Source: JAVVFH01 sp032250585 (lineage in GTDB: Bacteria; Pseudomonadota; Gammaproteobacteria; Xanthomonadales; SZUA-36). From it: a stretch of 9,929 nt of DNA. Where the stretch lies: assembly GCA_032250585.1 (NCBI GenBank), contig JAVVFH010000127.1:1-9929 (forward strand), written 5' to 3'. A model generated the notes under the pieces. That model saw only the letters and a list, made by a program, of their open reading frames with translations. It did not search any database and was not told the origin of the DNA. The position numbers were made by a program, and so were the translations under genes. Of this stretch, positions 6,840 through 9,929 are shown piece by piece. Positions within the stretch are counted from its first letter, which is position 1. Every line of letters starts with the position of its first letter.

Positions 6840-7685
6840 ATGATTAGTACAGCAGGAATTGATATTGGCTCTGGCGCCATCAAGGTCGTCATCTTCAACC
6901 ATGATGACGATGGCGAGACCGAATGGGTCGGCAAACGCACGGCATTGATTCGCCAGCGCGACCCGTTCAAGCTGACCAAGAAAACCTACGACGACCTGCT
7001 CGCCGATACCGGCCTGAGCCGGGACGACATCGCGTACTGCGCCACCACGGGTGATGGCGAGAGCGTCGGCTACAGCACGGGCCACTTTTATTCGATGACG
7101 ACCCATGCCCGCGGCGCAATCTATCTGCAGCCTGAAGCCTGCGCGGTGCTGGACATGGGGGCGCTGCACGGGCGTGCCATGAAGATCGACGAGCGCGGCA
7201 AGGTGCTGAATTACAAAATGACCAGCCAGTGCGCCTCGGGCTCCGGGCAGTTTCTCGAAAACATCGCTCGCTACCTGGGTATCGCGCAGGACGAAATCGG
7301 CGAGCTCTCGCAACAGGCGGATGACCCGGAGGTCGTCAGCAGCATCTGCGCCGTATTGGCCGAGACCGATGTCATCAACATGGTGTCCCGAGGCATCTCC
7401 GCGCCGAACATTCTCAAGGGGATTCACATTTCCATGGCGGACCGCCTGGCCAAGCTGCTCAAATCGATCAAGGTCGATGACGGCCTGGTGATGACCACCG
7501 GCGGGCTCGCGCTGGACACCGGGCTGAATGCCGCGCTGAATGAGTCGATGGAAAAACTGAAACTCAAGTCCACCGTCGAATCATCACCCGATTCCATTTA
7601 CGGCGGCGCCATCGGAGCCGCCCTCTGGGGCGCTTTCCGCTATCGGAAACTGGCGGAACTCGATCAACTTCCCGTGGCCTCATGA
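6840..7685 (+). CDS. bcrD: Benzoyl-CoA reductase (class I), ATPase subunit D
   Basis: Small ATPase subunit (281 residues, about 30 kDa), a paralogue of BcrA, completing the heterodimeric activator half of benzoyl-CoA reductase. Motifs: phosphate-1 loop GIDIGSGAIK (6-15), cluster cysteine Cys131 in TSQCASGSGQFLE, second cysteine Cys170 in SSICAVLAETD, and adenosine motif TTGGLALDTG near the C-terminus. The phosphate-2 loop reads DMGALHGRAMKI where BcrA has DIGGQDTKAI, so the two nucleotide sites are not equivalent. The ATG lies one base after the bcrA stop, with GGAG seven bases upstream inside the end of bcrA, so the two ATPase genes are probably translated together. A strong hairpin covers its stop codon. 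Confidence 0.94.
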   Translation: MISTAGIDIGSGAIKVVIFNHDDDGETEWVGKRTALIRQRDPFKLTKKTYDDLLADTGLSRDDIAYCATTGDGESVGYSTGHFYSMTTHARGAIYLQPEACAVLDMGALHGRAMKIDERGKVLNYKMTSQCASGSGQFLENIARYLGIAQDEIGELSQQADDPEVVSSICAVLAETDVINMVSRGISAPNILKGIHISMADRLAKLLKSIKVDDGLVMTTGGLALDTGLNAALNESMEKLKLKSTVESSPDSIYGGAIGAALWGAFRYRKLAELDQLPVAS

Positions 7686-7693
7686 GCCACGGG
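7671..7693 (+). other. Stem-loop across the bcrD stop codon
   Basis: CCCGTGGC (7671-7678) and GCCACGGG (7686-7693) pair perfectly over 8 bp with a 7-base loop that ends in the bcrD TGA stop. The loop region CTCATGAG is itself palindromic, so an alternative pairing with a single bulged C is possible. No U-run follows, so complete termination is unlikely. It stands 32 bases before the ferredoxin ATG and could alter transcript stability or the level of fdx relative to bcrCBAD; that role is inference. Confidence 0.5.
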
Positions 7694-7725
7694 CAACCTA
7701 CCCTTTACAGCACAGGAACAAGATC

Positions 7726-7971
7726 ATGGCCTTGATGATTACTGAAGACTGCACGGTGTGTGACGCCTGCGTGGACCCCTGTCCGAACGAGGCGATCACG
7801 GCCGGCGAAATGATTTATGTCATCGATGCGTTTCGTTGCACCGAGTGTGTCGGCGCCGAGGACGAACCCCAGTGCCAGCTGGTATGTCCGTCGGATTGCA
7901 TCGTCCCGAACCCCGACTTTCCCGAGTCGGAAGAAGAATTGGAACAGAAATACGAAATGCTGCACGCCTGA
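7726..7971 (+). CDS. fdx: 2[4Fe-4S] ferredoxin, Alvin (Chromatium) type
   Basis: Small 81-residue electron carrier, the expected donor to benzoyl-CoA reductase and acceptor from KorAB. Cysteines are C9-x2-C12-x2-C15-x3-C19-P and C38-x2-C41-x8-C50-x3-C54-P, with an extra Cys58. The eight-residue spacing in the second motif and an acidic C-terminal tail (PESEEELEQ) define the Alvin type, known for very low and unequal cluster potentials. By family logic cluster I uses C9, C12, C15 and C54, and cluster II uses C38, C41, C50 and C19. The ATG has AGGA eight bases upstream; Met4 is a less favoured alternative. It is the last gene of the bcr operon, 40 bases after bcrD and beyond a hairpin, and converges with the GNAT gene. 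Confidence 0.94.
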   Translation: MALMITEDCTVCDACVDPCPNEAITAGEMIYVIDAFRCTECVGAEDEPQCQLVCPSDCIVPNPDFPESEEELEQKYEMLHA

Positions 7972-7990
7972 GCCGGACACGGCCTCCGGC
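7972..7990. terminator. Weak candidate terminator hairpin between convergent fdx and GNAT genes
   Basis: GCCGGA (7972-7977) and TCCGGC (7985-7990) form a 6-bp GC-rich stem with a 7-base loop directly after the fdx stop. The gap between the convergent genes is only 45 bp. There is no T-tract on either strand, so intrinsic termination is doubtful; it could be an RNA 3'-end stabiliser or part of a Rho-dependent end. Confidence 0.3.
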
Positions 7991-8016
7991 GGCTGAGCGC
8001 CTTGCGTGACGAGACC

Positions 8017-9018
8017 TCAGTCGAGCCGGCGGCAAAAAGCCAGTCGCTGCGATTGCCGGAAGCCGTTCTTCAGCAGAAAGCCCAGTACGTCCAGCTGCTC
8101 CGTGTCGACCTCGGTTCGCACCGTGTCGAGCCGCAGCCCGGTCAGGTTCACGAGCAACTGTGACAGCAGCGCACTGCCGACGAGACGGTGCGCAACCGCC
8201 GGGTTCACAGCCACGATGTCGAGCACGGCGTTGGGCTCGACCCGGTCGAATTCGCCGTAATCCACCCGCGCCATGATGAAGCCGACAACCTCCCCATCCG
8301 ATTCGGCCACCATCGAGACCCGGATGCCCGATTCGTCGAGCACTTCGGTTACTTTCTGTTCGTAGTAGGCCGCATGCGTCGCGCCCGTGATCTTCCGGTC
8401 GATCCGGATCAGCGCGTCCAGGTCATCTGCCGTGAGCGAACGGCAATTGACGCTGTCCCGGGCCAGTGAACCCTGCTCGTCACCGTTGGGGTCACTGAAA
8501 TCCCGGTCACCGGACTCGAGCAGCGGATGGGGGTCCGTCGCAGGTCGGTCTGCCGTGTCCAGGTAGCCGACTTCACACTCCAGCACCTGCCTGGGTCCCA
8601 GGCGAAATTCCGCGGCGGACAGAAAGCCGAGGAAATCACGGTTCCGCCAATCCGCCTGAGTGGTAATCTCGGGAATACCCTTGTGCCGGAGTATGGCTTT
8701 GAACTCATCCAGCAAAGCCTTGCCGAGCCCCTCGCCCTGACGATCCGGCTCGACGCCGATGTTGTCCAGTGCCGCGACCTTGTGGCTGGACCCGTACTCG
8801 CCTTCGAGCAGACGCGCCTGCAGGTAACCCTGCAGAGCGCCGTCGCGTTCGCAAGCGATGTAAATGAAGTCTTTCGGCTCAGCCAGCGCGGCTTCCAGGC
8901 GTTTTTCGAAGAAAGCCGGTCGGCGGTGGCCGGCGATGCGGGCATCGATGGCCACGACGGCGTCCAGGTCATTGGCCTCGAGCGGGCGAATTTTGAGCGG
9001 TGCTTGCGTGTTGACCAT
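8017..9018 (-). CDS. Tandem GNAT-domain acetyltransferase
   Basis: A 333-residue protein with two GNAT domains, about 8-150 and 190-333, joined by an Asp/Pro-rich linker. The domains share visible ancestry: RPLEANDLDAVVAIDARI (11-28) resembles RSLTADDLDALIRIDRKI (193-210), and both end in a LGFL....F segment. The first keeps the acetyl-CoA pyrophosphate loop (VEPDRQGEGLGKALL, 89-103). In the second the matching segment (VNPAVAHRLVGSALL, 271-285) has lost the Q/RxxGxG pattern and may be non-catalytic. A very strong ribosome site, AAGGAGGA (reverse of 9024-9031), sets the start. It lies 57 bp after the hemerythrin gene on the same strand. Substrate unknown: GNATs elsewhere acetylate aryl-CoA ligases (Pat/KatA on BadA in Rhodopseudomonas) or small aminobenzoates, so protein lysine, aromatic amine or something unrelated are all open. 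Confidence 0.85.
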   Translation of the reverse strand: MVNTQAPLKIRPLEANDLDAVVAIDARIAGHRRPAFFEKRLEAALAEPKDFIYIACERDGALQGYLQARLLEGEYGSSHKVAALDNIGVEPDRQGEGLGKALLDEFKAILRHKGIPEITTQADWRNRDFLGFLSAAEFRLGPRQVLECEVGYLDTADRPATDPHPLLESGDRDFSDPNGDEQGSLARDSVNCRSLTADDLDALIRIDRKITGATHAAYYEQKVTEVLDESGIRVSMVAESDGEVVGFIMARVDYGEFDRVEPNAVLDIVAVNPAVAHRLVGSALLSQLLVNLTGLRLDTVRTEVDTEQLDVLGFLLKNGFRQSQRLAFCRRLD

Positions 9019-9043
9019 GAAGGTCCTCCTTAAGGCGGGTGCG

Positions 9044-9072
9044 GCGTTTACGCGCGCTTACCGGCGTAACGC
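9044..9072 (-). other. Stem-loop between hemerythrin and GNAT genes
   Basis: Bases 9044-9053 and 9064-9072 pair over nine base pairs with one bulged T (9049) and a 10-base loop, just past the hemerythrin stop codon (9076-9078) on the minus strand. No U-tract follows and the strong GNAT ribosome site comes next, so read-through with differential expression is more likely than full termination. Pairing is seen in the sequence; the role is inference. Confidence 0.35.
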
Positions 9073-9075
9073 GGC

Positions 9076-9582
9076 TCAACGCATCATCATGTAATTATTG
9101 GCCAGCTCCAGATCCTGTTCCTCATCGAGGGTCTCATCCAGCAGCGGCACCAGGCTCATTTCTTCCTTGTCGATGTGGCCCGACAGGTTTTCGACAAGGG
9201 CCAGGCCGTCGCGCCGGAAACGCGCCCAACCGTCGGCGTCGTGGCCGCCTTTGCGGGCGCCGCGGGCATATTCGCACAGCTGCTTCGCAATCGGCAGGAT
9301 CACATCATGCTCTTCCTGCAGCAAATCGCACAGGTCATCGGCGTCGGCTTTCTGCAAAATGGGGAAAAGTGCATCCTCTTCAAACTTGAAATGCGGGATG
9401 AGCTCGGTTTCCACGATGGCGATCAGGTCACCCAGCAGCGCGGTGAGCGCGCTGTCCTGCGCATCGGGAACCTCCTCGACCCGGTATTGCAGGAGCTGGG
9501 ATTCAAATTTTTTCAAAAACTCGGCGACCGTCGTGTGTTCATGGTGCAAAGTGTTCGAGGTCTGGGTGTCAAAATCTGCCAT
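9076..9582 (-). CDS. Hemerythrin-like (HHE domain) protein
   Basis: A 168-residue cytoplasmic protein made of one four-helix hemerythrin/HHE cation-binding domain. Metal-ligand motifs are visible: HHEH at 13-16 (His16 likely), His64-FKF-Glu68, Glu91-His92-Asp, and His136-IDK-Glu140, matching the H...HxxxE...H...HxxxE pattern of a diiron, O2-binding site. Bacterial single-domain hemerythrins bind, sense or deliver oxygen or respond to nitric oxide. Beside a benzoyl-CoA reductase operon, oxygen scavenging or sensing is a reasonable inference. The ATG at 9582 is chosen because the domain begins there, GGAAG lies about six bases upstream and a promoter-like region precedes it. The open frame runs further upstream (to 9849) but that part overlaps the thioesterase in another frame and does not look like protein. 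It probably forms a transcript with the GNAT gene. Confidence 0.9.
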   Translation of the reverse strand: MADFDTQTSNTLHHEHTTVAEFLKKFESQLLQYRVEEVPDAQDSALTALLGDLIAIVETELIPHFKFEEDALFPILQKADADDLCDLLQEEHDVILPIAKQLCEYARGARKGGHDADGWARFRRDGLALVENLSGHIDKEEMSLVPLLDETLDEEQDLELANNYMMMR

Positions 9583-9607
9583 TGTCGCTTCCGTCCGGGT
9601 TAATTCA

Positions 9608-9636
9608 GGTATAACGATACCACAATATAACATTAA
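9608..9636. promoter_or_regulatory. Second copy of the GGTAT-N4-ATACC operator, before the hemerythrin gene
   Basis: GGTAT (9608-9612), spacer AACG and ATACC (9617-9621) are followed by ACAATA (9622-9627) and TTAA at 9633-9636, the same order and offsets as at 2875-2903. The spacer differs (TAAT against AACG) while the arms and tail are identical, which is what a protein-binding site would show. Orientation relative to the hemerythrin gene is the same as relative to korA. The repeat sits where transcription should start, suggesting repression by a regulator shared with the kor/bcr region. Confidence 0.6.
9624..9632 (-). promoter_or_regulatory. Candidate extended -10 promoter of the hemerythrin gene
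   Basis: Read on the minus strand, TGT-TATATT (9632 down to 9624) is an extended -10 element with five of six consensus matches in the hexamer. No good -35 box lies 16-18 bp upstream, which extended -10 promoters tolerate. Transcription would start near 9617, inside the inverted repeat, about 35 nt before the ATG. An alternative pairing is TTAATG and TATACC with a 17-bp spacer. Activity is inferred. Confidence 0.4.
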
Positions 9637-9692
9637 CCGGAAAGACTTCCTGATTACTTGTATGGCGCAGCCGCGGCTGGAGGACCGTAAGC

Positions 9693-9929
9693 TCAGGCTT
9701 TTCGCCAGGGGTGCTCCAGCTTGCCCTGCTGGAAGTCGCTGATGCGCTGGCGCAGATCGTCCGGGATGGGTTCGGCGCGCCGGGTTTCCAAGGAGAAAAC
9801 ACAGAGGGTGAGCAGCGCCCTGACCCGCGTCTGTCCGTCCAGCACGCACTGCGCCATCAGCGCCAGCGAAGAGTTGCCGATGCGCTCGACCTCCAGCGTC
9901 AGGGTGATGATTTCGCCGATTTTCGACGG
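9693..9929 (-). CDS. Acyl-CoA thioesterase of the hotdog (4HBT) family, C-terminal part
   Basis: Only the last 78 residues are inside the window; the start lies beyond the right edge. The segment reads as the end of a 4-hydroxybenzoyl-CoA-thioesterase-type hotdog fold: alternating strands (IGEIITLTLEVERIGNSSL, ALMAQCVLDGQTRVRALLTLCVFS) followed by the usual tail RRAEPIPDDLRQRI. The catalytic Asp/Glu normally found near the N-terminus is not visible. These enzymes hydrolyse acyl- or aroyl-CoA in the cytoplasm. In an aromatic-degradation locus it could release CoA from accumulating benzoyl-CoA or intermediates, as described for a benzoyl-CoA thioesterase in Azoarcus evansii, but this fragment does not reveal the substrate. 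It is upstream of the hemerythrin gene on the same strand, separated by 110 bp holding a separate promoter-like region. Confidence 0.75.
   Translation of the reverse strand, partial: PSKIGEIITLTLEVERIGNSSLALMAQCVLDGQTRVRALLTLCVFSLETRRAEPIPDDLRQRISDFQQGKLEHPWRKA

Noticed and set aside
5618..6979. Long antisense open frame (453 residues) opposite bcrA
   Set aside because: It is a mirror of a real GC-rich gene; it lies wholly opposite bcrA, whose motifs are unmistakable, shows no recognisable domain and has no supporting ribosome site.
7972..8016. Strong rho-independent terminator between fdx and the GNAT gene
   Set aside because: The stem is only six base pairs and has no T-tract on either strand, so it is listed only as a weak candidate.
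9583..9849. N-terminal extension of the hemerythrin open frame
   Set aside because: The extension overlaps the thioesterase in another frame, has Arg/Ala/Pro-rich shadow composition, and the hemerythrin domain, ribosome site and promoter all fit the ATG at 9582.
1..9929. Mobile elements, CRISPR arrays, tRNA or rRNA genes
   Set aside because: No transposase, repeat-spacer pattern, terminal inverted repeats, or RNA-gene signature was seen by eye; the window is filled with intact metabolic genes.

Overview
The window is a catabolic locus for anaerobic degradation of aromatic compounds. At its centre is a complete class I (ATP-dependent) benzoyl-CoA reductase operon in the order bcrC-bcrB-bcrA-bcrD, followed by a 2[4Fe-4S] ferredoxin gene. 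The gene order, the 438-residue BcrA and the 281-residue BcrD match the Thauera type (bcrCBAD) rather than the Azoarcus type (bzdNOPQ). The DNA is GC-rich, with densely packed, overlapping genes. This fits a facultatively anaerobic (for example denitrifying) or phototrophic proteobacterium; I cannot name the genus from sequence alone.

Layout. Positions 1-2824 (minus strand) hold korA and korB, a two-subunit 2-oxoacid:ferredoxin oxidoreductase, then the start of a ferritin-like protein that runs off the left edge. The three genes are chained by two ATGA stop/start overlaps. Positions 2825-2974 are a divergent promoter region. Positions 2975-7971 (plus strand) hold bcrC, bcrB, bcrA, bcrD and fdx. 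On the minus strand from the right edge come the C-terminal end of a hotdog-fold thioesterase (9693-9929), a hemerythrin-domain protein (9076-9582) and a tandem-GNAT acetyltransferase (8017-9018), which converges on the ferredoxin gene. No gene-free stretch reaches 300 bases; the longest gaps are about 150 bp (kor/bcr promoter) and 110 bp (hemerythrin promoter).

How the parts fit. KorAB would oxidise 2-oxoglutarate, which is produced as benzoyl-CoA carbon enters central metabolism, and reduce the ferredoxin. The ferredoxin donates electrons to BcrAD, which hydrolyses ATP and passes low-potential electrons to BcrBC, where the ring of benzoyl-CoA is reduced to the dienoyl-CoA. The ferritin-like and hemerythrin proteins suggest iron or oxygen management around very oxygen-sensitive enzymes. 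The GNAT and thioesterase could act on acyl-CoA or aromatic-acid metabolism, but their substrates cannot be read from the sequence. Benzoate-CoA ligase and the lower-pathway genes (dch, had, oah) are not in this window.

The most notable non-coding signal is a 14-bp inverted repeat, GGTAT-N4-ATACC, followed by ACAATA and, at the same distance, TTAA. It occurs in the kor/bcr divergent promoter and again in the hemerythrin promoter 6.7 kb away, beside a likely -10 box in both places. This suggests one regulator controls the reductase, its electron supply and the hemerythrin. A second pattern is that stem-loops sit on or right after the stop codon at each non-overlapping junction I examined: bcrB/bcrA, bcrD/fdx, the end of fdx, and hemerythrin/GNAT.
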